DNA from: Variovorax boronicumulans
Lineage (GTDB): Bacteria; Pseudomonadota; Gammaproteobacteria; Burkholderiales; Burkholderiaceae_C
Assembly: GCF_029892485.1 (NCBI RefSeq)
Contig: NZ_JARXVG010000003.1
Coordinates: 480,096 to 544,095, forward strand
Length of the DNA: 64,000 nt
Direction: 5' to 3'
A model generated the notes under the pieces. It was given only the letters and a program-made list of their open reading frames with translations, had not been told where the DNA came from and did no database searches. Positions 38,830 to 47,234 of this stretch are shown here, in pieces (position 1 is the stretch's first letter; every line of letters begins with the position of its first letter). The translations under genes and the position numbers were made by a program.

Positions 38830-39549
38830 ATGCCAGCCCGCCACAACGAATTCGGCCAGTCCCTCGGCCCTCTCATGCCCGGATGGAGCGCCCGCCCGCT
38901 GCCGCCGCGCGAGCCCGTCGAAGGCCGCTACTGCACGCTCGAGCCGGTGAACGCCGGGAAGCACGCCGACGACCTGCACGCCGCCTACGCGCAGGCCCCC
39001 GACGGCCGCGACTGGACCTACCTGGGCGTCGAGCGGCCCGCCGACCTGAGCGCCATGCGCGCCCATGTCGAGCGCCTTGCGCAAAGCACCGACCCGCTGC
39101 ACTTCGCCGTCATCGACAGGCAGAGCGGGCAGGCCGTCGGCACGCTGTCGCTGATGCGCATCGACGCCGCCAACGGCGTGATCGAGGTCGGCCATGTCAA
39201 TTTCTCGCCGCTGCTGAAACACACGCCGATGTCCACTGAGGCGCAGTACCTGCTGATGAAGCTCGTCTTCGAGGTGCTGGGCTACCGGCGCTACGAATGG
39301 AAGTGCGACAACTTCAACGAGCCCTCCAAGCGAGCGGCAGGCCGCCTGGGCTTCCAGGCCGAGGGCCTGTTCCGGCAGTACAGCATCTACAAGGGCCGCA
39401 GCCGCGACGCAGCGTGGTTCGCGATCATCGACAGCGAATGGCCTGTTTTGCGCAAGGCGTTCGATCGCTGGCTCGCGCCGGAGAATTTCGATGCAGAGGG
39501 CAGGCAGCGCATGGCGTTGGACAAGTTCCGGCTGCCTCGCGCGAACTGA
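38830..39549 (+). CDS. GNAT-family N-acetyltransferase (RimJ/RimL type)
   Basis: The 239-residue protein has the RimJ/RimL-type GNAT fold: VEGRYCTLEPVNAGKHADDL, DRQSGQAVGTLSLMRIDAAN, IEVGHVNFSPLLKHTPMSTE and YEWKCDNFNEPSKRAAGRLG, then FQAEGLFRQYSIYKGRSRD. The acceptor is unknown. The gene is divergent from the MocR regulator across the dyad-containing gap and is its likely target, which would tie acetylation of an amine-type compound to the PLP-linked sensor. Confidence 0.9.
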   Translation: MPARHNEFGQSLGPLMPGWSARPLPPREPVEGRYCTLEPVNAGKHADDLHAAYAQAPDGRDWTYLGVERPADLSAMRAHVERLAQSTDPLHFAVIDRQSGQAVGTLSLMRIDAANGVIEVGHVNFSPLLKHTPMSTEAQYLLMKLVFEVLGYRRYEWKCDNFNEPSKRAAGRLGFQAEGLFRQYSIYKGRSRDAAWFAIIDSEWPVLRKAFDRWLAPENFDAEGRQRMALDKFRLPRAN

Positions 39550-39678
39550 GAGGCCGCCGCAGGCACAGGAAATGCGAGTGGTTGAGGAAATCGGCGATTG
39601 TTGAAATCCCCGCAGCTTTCTATGCTGGGCGGACATCCCGCATTTTTCGCCGTTCTGCTCTTCCCCCTTTTGCCACCC

Positions 39679-41256
39679 ATGTCCATCGATTTCACACCCT
39701 CCCTTTCCCCTCGTCCAATCCGTCGTGGCCACCGCATGTTCGCGCTGGTGCCCGCGGCCTTTCTTTTCCTGGGCCACGGCCTCGCGCAGGCCGCCGAACT
39801 CTCGCCGGCCCTCGCCGAGCGGCATGCGCAGGCCACCTACCGCGAATACTTCGAACTGCTGGCCCTGCCCAACGATGCCACCGTGCCGGAGGACATCCGC
39901 AAGAACGTCGACTGGCTGGAGCAGGCCTTCCGCAAGCGCGGCTTCACGACGCAGCAGTTGCCCAACAACGGCAAGCCGATGCTCTACGCCGAGTTCCCGG
40001 GCAGCGATCCCGCCCGAAAGACCGTGCTGTTCTACATGCACCTCGATGGCCAGCCCGTGATTCCCGCGCAGTGGGCGCAAAAGAGCCCGTGGACGCCCGT
40101 GCTCAAGCGCAAGACGGACAAGGGCGACTGGGAAGAGATCGATTCAGCCCCGCTTTTCAGCGGCCCGCTGGACCCCGAGTGGCGCGTGTTCGGCCGGGCC
40201 TCGGCCGACGACAAGGGCCCGATCATGATGCTGCTGGCCGCCATCGATGCGCTGAAGGTTGGCGGCGGGCAGCCGGCGGTCAACGTCAAGGTGATCCTGG
40301 ACAGCGAGGAAGAAAAGGGGTCGCCCTCGATCAGCCAGGTCATGCAGGCGCACCGCGAGTTGCTGCGCAGCGACGCCATCGTGATCCACGACGGCCCCAT
40401 GCACGCGACCAACCGGCCCACGCTGGTGTTCGGCAACCGCGGCGCGGCCGATGCCCGGCTCACGGTATACGGCGCCAAGGTGCCGCTGCACAGCGGGCAC
40501 TACGGCAACTACGCACCCAACCCGGCCCAGCGGCTGGCCAGCCTGCTGGCCTCAATGAAGGACGACACGGGTCGGGTGACCGTTCCGGGCTACTACGACC
40601 GCGTGAAGATCGGCGAGGCCGACCGCAAGATCATGGCCGCCGTGCCCGACGACGAGGTGGCGCTCAAGCGGCGCCTGGGCATCGCGCAAACCGACAAGGT
40701 CGGCGCCAACTACCAGGAGGCGATGCAGTACCCCTCGCTGAACGTGCGCGGCATGGCTTCGGCAGCAGTGGGCGACAAGGTGGCGAATATCGTACCCGAC
40801 AAGGCCGAGGCCGAGATGGACCTGCGCACCACGCCCGATTCCGACGCGCCTTACCTCGGCAAGCTGATCGAGGCGCACATCGTCAAGCAGGGCTACCACC
40901 TCGTGAAGGGCGCGCCGACGGACGAGGAACGCGCCCGCTACGACAAGATCGCGAGCTTCTCCTACCGCAGCGAGGGCGCCGATGCGGCGGGCTCGCCGAT
41001 CAACTCACCGATCGGGCAATGGGCCTACAAGGCGCTGACCGACACCTTCGGCGCCACGCCCGCGCCGGTGCGCATCCGCATGATGGGCGGCACCGTGCCG
41101 ACGGCGGAGATCGTGCGCGTGCTGCAGGTGCCCTTTGCGATCATTCCGCTGGTCAACGCCGACAACAACCAGCATGCCGCGAACGAAAACCTGCGCATGG
41201 GCAACTACGTGACCGGCGTGCAGACGGTCTACGCGCTGATGACGCACGGGTTCTGA
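39679..41256 (+). CDS. Exported M20-family metallopeptidase
   Basis: The protein is 525 residues from the ATG at 39679, with a hydrophobic signal (MFALVPAAFLFLGHGLAQAA); a start at the internal ATG 39736 is equally possible. M20 metal ligands are visible: FYMHLDGQP, GRASADDKGP, the general base in ILDSEEEKGSPS, and DNNQHAANENLRM near the C-terminus. The 180-residue insertion in the middle is the usual dimerisation domain. It probably hydrolyses peptides or acylated amino acids in the periplasm. It has no obvious operon partner. Confidence 0.9.
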   Translation: MSIDFTPSLSPRPIRRGHRMFALVPAAFLFLGHGLAQAAELSPALAERHAQATYREYFELLALPNDATVPEDIRKNVDWLEQAFRKRGFTTQQLPNNGKPMLYAEFPGSDPARKTVLFYMHLDGQPVIPAQWAQKSPWTPVLKRKTDKGDWEEIDSAPLFSGPLDPEWRVFGRASADDKGPIMMLLAAIDALKVGGGQPAVNVKVILDSEEEKGSPSISQVMQAHRELLRSDAIVIHDGPMHATNRPTLVFGNRGAADARLTVYGAKVPLHSGHYGNYAPNPAQRLASLLASMKDDTGRVTVPGYYDRVKIGEADRKIMAAVPDDEVALKRRLGIAQTDKVGANYQEAMQYPSLNVRGMASAAVGDKVANIVPDKAEAEMDLRTTPDSDAPYLGKLIEAHIVKQGYHLVKGAPTDEERARYDKIASFSYRSEGADAAGSPINSPIGQWAYKALTDTFGATPAPVRIRMMGGTVPTAEIVRVLQVPFAIIPLVNADNNQHAANENLRMGNYVTGVQTVYALMTHGF

Positions 41257-41277
41257 GCCCCGAGGAAGCGGCGTCCG

Positions 41278-42141
41278 TCACGCCTGCTTGCCGGGCTTCT
41301 GCGCCGCTTCGCACTTGACCTGGATCAGCTCGCGCTCGTCCAGCGTCGCGCCGATGCGCACCGCGCTCAGGCACCCGCCCCACACGCAGCCGGTGTCGGT
41401 CGAGAGCAGGTCGGGCCGCGACAGCCAGCCGAGCGTGGACCAGTGGCCGAAGGCGACGGTGGCCCTGGCGGTCTTTCGGCCCGGCACGTCGAACCACGGC
41501 AAGAGGCCCTCGGGCGCGGGGATCGCGCCGTCCTTGGTCTCGAATTCCATCTGGCCCACGGGCGTGCAGTAGCGCAGGCGCGTGAGCGCGTTGACGATCA
41601 CGCGCAGGCGCGCGCTGCCGGTGAGCGTGTCGCTCCACTGCGCCGGTTCGTCGCCGTACATGGTGAGCAGGAAGTCGCCGAGCGCAGGCCCGCGCAGCAC
41701 CGATTCGACTTCCGACGCCAGCGCGAGCGTGTCGCCGACCGACCACTGCGGCAGCACGCCGGCATGGACCATCAGCAGGTCGCCTGCCTTGTCGCCCTGG
41801 CCGATCTGCATGTGCAGCGCCATGTGCTGGTTTCGCACCCAGTCGAGCATGGCCTCGCTGTCGGGCGCGGCCAGGAGGTCCGCCAGCGTGTCCTTGCGGC
41901 CGGCCTTGCGCGCGCCGTGCGCCACGCCCAGAAGGTGCAGGTCGTGGTTGCCCAGGAGGCTCAGCGCCGAGGCGCCGTAGCCCTGCACGCGGCGCAGCAC
42001 GGCGGCCGAGTCTGGGCCCCGGTTGACCAGGTCGCCGAGCAGCACGAGGGTGTCGCGGCTGGGGGAGAAATCGATCTCGCCGAGCAGCCGCCCGAGGGCA
42101 GGGTCGCAGCCCTGCACGTCGCCGATACAGTAAAGTGACAT
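41278..42141 (-). CDS. apaH: Symmetrical diadenosine tetraphosphatase
   Basis: The 287-residue phosphoesterase carries the metal-site motifs IGDVQGCDPALGRLL, LVLLGDLVNRGPDSAAVL and LLGNHDLHLLGVAHG, plus FGHWSTLGW, typical of ApaH. It splits Ap4A into two ADP and can remove Np4-type RNA caps. It is divergent from the CNNM gene with only 23 bases between starts, so the two promoters must overlap or lie inside the opposite gene. Length is normal for the family. Confidence 0.95.
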   Translation of the reverse strand: MSLYCIGDVQGCDPALGRLLGEIDFSPSRDTLVLLGDLVNRGPDSAAVLRRVQGYGASALSLLGNHDLHLLGVAHGARKAGRKDTLADLLAAPDSEAMLDWVRNQHMALHMQIGQGDKAGDLLMVHAGVLPQWSVGDTLALASEVESVLRGPALGDFLLTMYGDEPAQWSDTLTGSARLRVIVNALTRLRYCTPVGQMEFETKDGAIPAPEGLLPWFDVPGRKTARATVAFGHWSTLGWLSRPDLLSTDTGCVWGGCLSAVRIGATLDERELIQVKCEAAQKPGKQA

Positions 42142-42164
42142 TCCCTCATTCTCTCCCCCCGTTC

Positions 42165-43475
42165 ATGGATGTCCTCCTGCTGGCCTTGCTGACCACCCTC
42201 AATGCGGTGTTCGCAATGTCCGAAATGGCCCTTTCAACCAGCCGGCGCGCACGCCTCGCAGCCTTGGCCGAAACGGGGGACACCGGCGCCGCCGCCGCGC
42301 TCAAGCTGATGGAGTCGCCCACGCAATTCCTCTCGACGGTGCAGATCGGCATCACCTCGATCGGCATGCTGAGCGGCATCGTGGGCGAAGCGGCCTTTGC
42401 CGCGCCGCTCGCCGTCTGGATGGAAAAAATGGGCACGGGCGCGGGCACCGCCAGCATCGTCTCCACCGCGGTGGTGGTGACCTGCATCACCTTCTTCACC
42501 ATCATCTTCGGCGAGCTGGTGCCCAAGCGCATCGGCCAGCTGTATCCCGAGCCGGTGGCGCGCTGGGTGTCGCGCCCGATGCGCGGCCTGGCCAAGGGCG
42601 CCAAGCCCTTCGTGTGGCTGCTGGCCGGCGCCACCGCCACCATGCTCAAGGTGCTGCGCATCGATGCCAACGCGGCGCGCTCGGTGACCGAAGAAGAAAT
42701 TTCCGCCAGCCTCGAAGAAGGCGTGGACGCCGGCGTGATCGAGCAGCACGAGCACCAGATGGTGCGCAACGTGTTTCACCTCGATGACAGGCGCCTCTCG
42801 TCACTGATGATCCCGCGCGCCGACATCGAATGGCTCGACGCCTCCAACACCGTGTCGCAGGCCCTGCAGAAGGTGGCGGATGCGGCGGCGCTCAACCTCG
42901 TGCACTCGTGGTATCCGGTCTGCCGCAACTCGCTCGACGACGTGGTCGGCGTGATCAGCGTGGCGCACCTGTTGCGCCTGGGTTCCGCCCACAAGGGCGT
43001 GCTCGGCCAGGAAGCCACGCCCGCCGTGTTCGTGCCCGAGACGCTCACCGGCATGGAGCTGCTCGAACAGTTCCGCGCCCGCGCCGGCCGCCTGGTGTTC
43101 GTGGTCGACGAATACGGCGTGGTGCAGGGCCTCATGACCCCGCGCGACCTGCTCGAAGCCATCACCGGCGAACTGCAGCCCGGCATGCAGACCGACGCCT
43201 GGGCGCGCGAGCGCCCCGACGGCGTGTGGGAACTCGATGGCCTGATGCCCGTGTCGGAGCTGCGCGCGCGCCTGGGCATCCGCGAGCTGCCCGAAGAGGA
43301 CCGTGGCCGCTACAACACGGTGGCCGGCTTGCTGATGTCGGTGTCGGGCCGCCTGCCTGCGGTGAGCGAACGCATCGATTGCGCGGGATGGATCTTCGAG
43401 ATCGCCGCGCTCGAAGGCCGCCGCATCGACCGCGTGCTGGCTTTGCCCGACCCCGCGGCGCCGAGCGAAGACTAG
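42165..43475 (+). CDS. CNNM/CorC (HlyC) family membrane protein
   Basis: The 436-residue protein has a DUF21/CNNM membrane domain (residues about 1-190, with GITSIGMLSGIVGEAAF and TIIFGELVPKR), a CBS pair (about 200-340, with LMIPRADIEWL and VVDEYGVVQGLMTPRDLLEA) and a CorC_HlyC domain. CNNM proteins are linked to Mg2+/Co2+ handling at the inner membrane. The kinase-like gene begins 12 bases after its stop, so it is probably the first gene of the VWA/PurA-like set. Confidence 0.93.
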   Translation: MDVLLLALLTTLNAVFAMSEMALSTSRRARLAALAETGDTGAAAALKLMESPTQFLSTVQIGITSIGMLSGIVGEAAFAAPLAVWMEKMGTGAGTASIVSTAVVVTCITFFTIIFGELVPKRIGQLYPEPVARWVSRPMRGLAKGAKPFVWLLAGATATMLKVLRIDANAARSVTEEEISASLEEGVDAGVIEQHEHQMVRNVFHLDDRRLSSLMIPRADIEWLDASNTVSQALQKVADAAALNLVHSWYPVCRNSLDDVVGVISVAHLLRLGSAHKGVLGQEATPAVFVPETLTGMELLEQFRARAGRLVFVVDEYGVVQGLMTPRDLLEAITGELQPGMQTDAWARERPDGVWELDGLMPVSELRARLGIRELPEEDRGRYNTVAGLLMSVSGRLPAVSERIDCAGWIFEIAALEGRRIDRVLALPDPAAPSED

Positions 43476-43487
43476 CCGGGCACGGCC

Positions 43488-44465
43488 ATGCTGTCGTTGC
43501 TCGCACTGAGCTGCCCCCAATGCTCCGCGCCCCTGCCGCGCGCCGCGCGCTGGCGCACCGTCAACTGCAGCTACTGCGGCGCCACCATCACGCGCGGCGA
43601 GGAAACGGTGGAGCGCGAGAGCTTCCGCGCGGCCTTGCGGCGTGCCAATGCGGATGTGGGCGGGGGGCGCATCGTGCAATGGCGCGGCACGCGCTACCGC
43701 GTGCTGGCGCCGCTGGGCATCGGCGAACACAGCGAAGTGCTGTTCGCCGAGCGGCTCGGCGCAGTGCCTGAACGCGTCACCTTGAAGCTCGCGCGCGAGG
43801 CATCGGACAACGATGTGTTGTTGCGCGAGGGTGCGGTGCTGCAGGCACTCCAAAGCCTGTCCATTCCGGGCGCCGCCTACTTCACGCGCCGCCTGCCGCA
43901 GCCGCTGGGCACGGGCATCGCCGAAGGCCTTGGCGACGGCAAGCGACAGGCCTTGGTGCTGCGTCATCCGACCGGTTTCTGGGGCAGCCTGCAGGACGTG
44001 CAGCAAGCCAACCCGCAAGGCATCGACGCGCGCCACGCCGTCTGGATCTGGCGCCGCATGCTCGAGGTGCTGGCCTTCGTGCACGGGGCAGGATGGGCGC
44101 ACCGCGATCTTTCGCCCGCGCATGCGCTCGTGCATCCGCGCGACCATGGCGTGCTGATCATCGGCTGGTCGCAGGCGCGGCAGGCCTCGGGCTTCGCGCA
44201 TGCCGCCGCCGCGGCGCGTGACCTCGCGCAGACCGCCTGGACCGTGCGCGCAGTGCTGCACGGCGGCGCGGCCGGTGACCCTGGCTTCGGCGCGCGCACG
44301 CCCGCGCCGCTCGCCGCATTGCTGCGCCAGTGCAGCGAAGACACTGCTTTCTGCGAACGCCTCGGCGCGCAGGGCATCGAGCAGGCCCTCTCTGCTGCAT
44401 CGCGCGAAGCCTTCGGCGCACCGCAGTTCGTTCACTTCGATCCCGCGCCGCGCGTCGGCGCCTGA
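43488..44465 (+). CDS. Zinc-ribbon pseudokinase-like protein
   Basis: The 325-residue protein opens with a zinc ribbon (C9-P-Q-C12 and C27-S-Y-C30), then a Ser/Thr kinase-like fold from about residue 69: glycine loop LGIGEHSEV, Lys100 in VTLKLA, Glu114 in the C helix and HRD at 205-207. Catalysis looks impaired: HRDLSPAHAL lacks the usual Asn, and the DFG position reads IGW near 226. It may bind nucleotide or scaffold a complex. It is 12 bases after the CNNM gene and 18 before the VWA gene. Kinase-with-zinc-ribbon plus VWA pairs are known from TerY-type systems. Confidence 0.8.
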   Translation: MLSLLALSCPQCSAPLPRAARWRTVNCSYCGATITRGEETVERESFRAALRRANADVGGGRIVQWRGTRYRVLAPLGIGEHSEVLFAERLGAVPERVTLKLAREASDNDVLLREGAVLQALQSLSIPGAAYFTRRLPQPLGTGIAEGLGDGKRQALVLRHPTGFWGSLQDVQQANPQGIDARHAVWIWRRMLEVLAFVHGAGWAHRDLSPAHALVHPRDHGVLIIGWSQARQASGFAHAAAAARDLAQTAWTVRAVLHGGAAGDPGFGARTPAPLAALLRQCSEDTAFCERLGAQGIEQALSAASREAFGAPQFVHFDPAPRVGA

Positions 44466-44483
44466 CACGCCAAGGAGCCATTC

Positions 44484-45452
44484 ATGGGTTACGGAAACTA
44501 CTCGCACGCCGCCCACACGGCGCTGATCGCCGACCGCGCCGCCAAGCCCGGCGCCGAGGTGTTCACGCAAACGGCCACGCATGCGCTGATGAACCCGCAC
44601 GGCCTGAAGGTGCGCGAATCGCGCGACAACGCGGACCATCCCAATTCGCTGGGCATCGTGTTCGCGCTCGATGTCACCGGCTCGATGGGCGACATTCCGC
44701 AGACCCTCGCGCGCCGCGAGCTGCCCACCTTCATGAAGCTGCTGACGGACTGCGGCGTGGCCGATCCCCAGCTCATGTTCATGGCCATCGGCGACGCGAC
44801 TTCTGACCGCGCGCCGCTGCAGGTGGGACAGTTCGAATCGACCGCCAACCTCATGGACCAGTGGCTTACCTGGAGCTACCTCGAAGGCGGTGGGGGCGGC
44901 AGCGGCGAAGAGAGCTACGAGCTGGCCTTCTACGTGATGGCGCAGCACACCGACATGGACTGCTGGGTCAAGCGCAAGAAGCGCGGCTACCTGTTCGTGA
45001 CCGGCGACGAGCTGCCGTACCCCGCCGTCTCGCGCCACCAGATCGAAGGCCTCATCGGCGAGAAGCTCGACGAGGACATTCCCATCGAGGAAGTCATCGC
45101 CGCCGCGGCCGAGACCACGAACCTGTTCTTTCTGATTCCCGACGCCCAGCGCCGCCGCCGCTGCGAGCCGCGCTGGCGCGAACTGCTTGGCGATCACGTC
45201 ATCTGCATGGACTCGCCCGACGACGCCTGCGCCGTGGCGGCTGGCATCGTCGCGCTGACCGAGAAGGCCGTGCCCAACCTCGATGGCCTTGCCAGGGTGA
45301 TGAGCGCGACCGGCATGGCCAAGGAGCGTGTCGGTGGTGTGCTGCACGCGCTCGATGCGTATGCCGCGCTGCTCGACCCGACCGCGCCGCGCCGCGCGCC
45401 ACCGGCCGCGAGCGGGCCGCGGTCTTCGTGGTGGAAGCGGCTCTTCGGCTGA
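44484..45452 (+). CDS. VWA-domain protein
   Basis: The 322-residue protein has a von Willebrand A fold with a MIDAS-like site: D63-V-T65-G-S67-M, a Thr variant of the classic DxSxS, and later EGGGGGSGEESYELAFYVM and FVTGDELPYPAVSRHQIEG. It has no signal peptide, so it should be cytoplasmic. An AAGGAG ribosome site precedes the ATG. The next gene begins 7 bases past the stop. In TerY-type systems VWA proteins work with kinase-like proteins; here the partner would be the pseudokinase upstream. Confidence 0.9.
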   Translation: MGYGNYSHAAHTALIADRAAKPGAEVFTQTATHALMNPHGLKVRESRDNADHPNSLGIVFALDVTGSMGDIPQTLARRELPTFMKLLTDCGVADPQLMFMAIGDATSDRAPLQVGQFESTANLMDQWLTWSYLEGGGGGSGEESYELAFYVMAQHTDMDCWVKRKKRGYLFVTGDELPYPAVSRHQIEGLIGEKLDEDIPIEEVIAAAAETTNLFFLIPDAQRRRRCEPRWRELLGDHVICMDSPDDACAVAAGIVALTEKAVPNLDGLARVMSATGMAKERVGGVLHALDAYAALLDPTAPRRAPPAASGPRSSWWKRLFG

Positions 45453-45459
45453 ACGGCGT

Positions 45460-46806
45460 GTGACCACCACCGCGGCCACGCGCTACGTCTCGCTGCTGGG
45501 CCTGGGCTTCGGGGACTGCGGCAAGGGCCTCTTCACCGATCACCTGTGCGGCGCGTGGCAGGCGCACACGGTGGTGCGCTTCAACGGCGGCGCGCAGGCC
45601 GGCCACAACGTGGTGCTGGCCGATGGGCGGCACCACACCTTCTCGCAATTCGGTGCCGGCAGTTTTCGTGCGGGCGTGGCGACGGTGCTTGCGAGCCCGG
45701 TGGTGGTGCATCCGACGGCGCTGCGTGTCGAGGAAGAGGCGCTGCGCCGCGTGGGCGTGGCCGATGCGTTTGCGCGTTTGTTGATCGATGCGCGCTGCCG
45801 CGTGACCACGCCGTTCCATCAGGCTGCGGGCCGGCTGCGCGAATGGGCGAGGGGCGCGGCGGCGCATGGCAGCTGCGGGGTGGGCGTCGGCGAGACGGTG
45901 CGGCAGGCGCTGGCTGCGCCCGGCGATGCCCTGCGCTACGGCGACCTGCCGCATCGCGCGCGTGCGCTGGAAAAGCTGGAGGCTTCGCGCACGGCACTGC
46001 GTCGCGAGTTCGCGAACATGGCGCCATTGCATCCCGAGGCCGCGCAGGAGCTGGCGTTGCTCGATGACGACTCGCTCGCCGGGCGCTGGCTCGACGTCGC
46101 AGAGCCTTGTGTCCGCCTGTCGCCGCCCGCAAGCGCCGATGCCATCGCTGCAAGGCTCGCGCGGCCCGGCACCGTGCTGTTCGAAGGCGCGCAAGGCGTG
46201 TTGCTCGACGAATGGCGCGGCTTTCATCCGCACACCACGTGGAGCACCATTTCCACAGCCGCTGTCGAAGCCGTGCTGCATGACGCGGGCATCAACGCGA
46301 CTGTGCAGCACCTCGGCGTGCTGCGCAGCTATCTCACGCGCCACGGCCCTGGTCCGCTGCCCACGCACGACCGGGCACTCGATGCGCGATTCGCCGAACC
46401 GCACAACGCAGACGAAGGCTGGCAGGGCGCGTTCCGCCGCGGGCATCCCGATGCGGTGCTGCTGCGTTATGCGCTCGCTGCGGCCGGATCGCTGGACGGA
46501 CTGGTGGTGAGTCACCTCGATGCCGTCGAGGGCGCGGACCTGCGCTGGTGCACCGGCTACCGCACCATCGGCGGCGCCAGCGTCGCATCACTGCCGGTCA
46601 GTGACGCGCCAGATCTCGACCATCAGCACGCATTGACCCAATTGCTGCAAGCCGCGCAGCCGCTTTATGAGCCGCACCCTGTCGCCACCGCGCAGGCGTG
46701 GGTAGAGCACGTCGAAGAACTCGGCGGCCTGCCGGTGCATTTCGGCGCCTTCGGCCCGACACGCGATACCGTGCGTGCACGCGAACACATCGGAAATCCC
46801 ACATGA
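45460..46806 (+). CDS. Divergent adenylosuccinate synthetase paralog (PurA-like)
   Basis: The 448-residue protein (GTG start) is clearly of the PurA fold: LGFGDCGKGLFTDHL holds the catalytic Asp19 and Lys22, VVRFNGGAQAGHNVV holds His49, and VLFEGAQGVLLDEWRGFHPH and LRSYLTRHGPGPLPTHD follow in order. Changes from housekeeping PurA are marked: GDEGKGK has become GDCGKGL, the IMP/aspartate loop TTGRRRRTG has become NADEGWQGAF, and the guanine motif TKLD has become SHLD. It probably ligates a different amine or nucleotide. It lies between the VWA gene and a membrane protein gene. Confidence 0.85.
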   Translation: MTTTAATRYVSLLGLGFGDCGKGLFTDHLCGAWQAHTVVRFNGGAQAGHNVVLADGRHHTFSQFGAGSFRAGVATVLASPVVVHPTALRVEEEALRRVGVADAFARLLIDARCRVTTPFHQAAGRLREWARGAAAHGSCGVGVGETVRQALAAPGDALRYGDLPHRARALEKLEASRTALRREFANMAPLHPEAAQELALLDDDSLAGRWLDVAEPCVRLSPPASADAIAARLARPGTVLFEGAQGVLLDEWRGFHPHTTWSTISTAAVEAVLHDAGINATVQHLGVLRSYLTRHGPGPLPTHDRALDARFAEPHNADEGWQGAFRRGHPDAVLLRYALAAAGSLDGLVVSHLDAVEGADLRWCTGYRTIGGASVASLPVSDAPDLDHQHALTQLLQAAQPLYEPHPVATAQAWVEHVEELGGLPVHFGAFGPTRDTVRAREHIGNPT

Positions 46807-47228
46807 CGCCCAACATCTTTCTGATCGTCGGCGCAGCGCTTAGCGCCATCGCCGCGCTGCTGCACATCTGCGTCATCTTCGGCGGGCCTGCGTGGTACCG
46901 GTTCTTCGGAGCGGGCGAGCGCATGGCTGCGGGCGCGGCGGCCGGGCACTGGTATCCGCCCGTCCTCACGCTGCTGATCGCGGGCGTGCTGGCGACCTGG
47001 GCCGCCTATGCGCTCTCCGGTGCTGGGGTTTTGCAGCCGCTGCCATTGCTGGTTTTCGTGCTGCCCGCGATCACCGCCGTCTACCTGTTGCGCGGGCTCG
47101 TGGCCGTGGCACTGTTCGTGTTCGACCGGCGGCGCCTGAGCGCCTTCTGGGTGTGGAGCTCGGCCATCTGCCTCGTGTTCGGCCTTGTGCACCTGCTGGG
47201 GCTGGTGCAGGTCTGGGAGACGCTCTGA
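46803..47228 (+). CDS. Four-helix membrane protein
   Basis: The 141-residue protein has four predicted helices: NIFLIVGAALSAIAALLHIC, YPPVLTLLIAGVLATWAAYA, LPLLVFVLPAITAVYLLRGL and WVWSSAICLVFGLVHLLGLV. The ATG overlaps the PurA-like stop (ATGA), so it is translationally coupled to it. No domain is recognised with certainty. As the last gene of the set it may anchor or export the product of the PurA-like enzyme. That function is a guess from context only. Confidence 0.82.
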   Translation: MTPNIFLIVGAALSAIAALLHICVIFGGPAWYRFFGAGERMAAGAAAGHWYPPVLTLLIAGVLATWAAYALSGAGVLQPLPLLVFVLPAITAVYLLRGLVAVALFVFDRRRLSAFWVWSSAICLVFGLVHLLGLVQVWETL

Positions 47229-47234
47229 GAACGT

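Noticed and set aside
42801..45479. A minus-strand frame of about 890 codons opposite the CNNM, kinase-like and VWA genes
   Set aside because: Antisense shadow of conserved genes; no domain or ribosome site.
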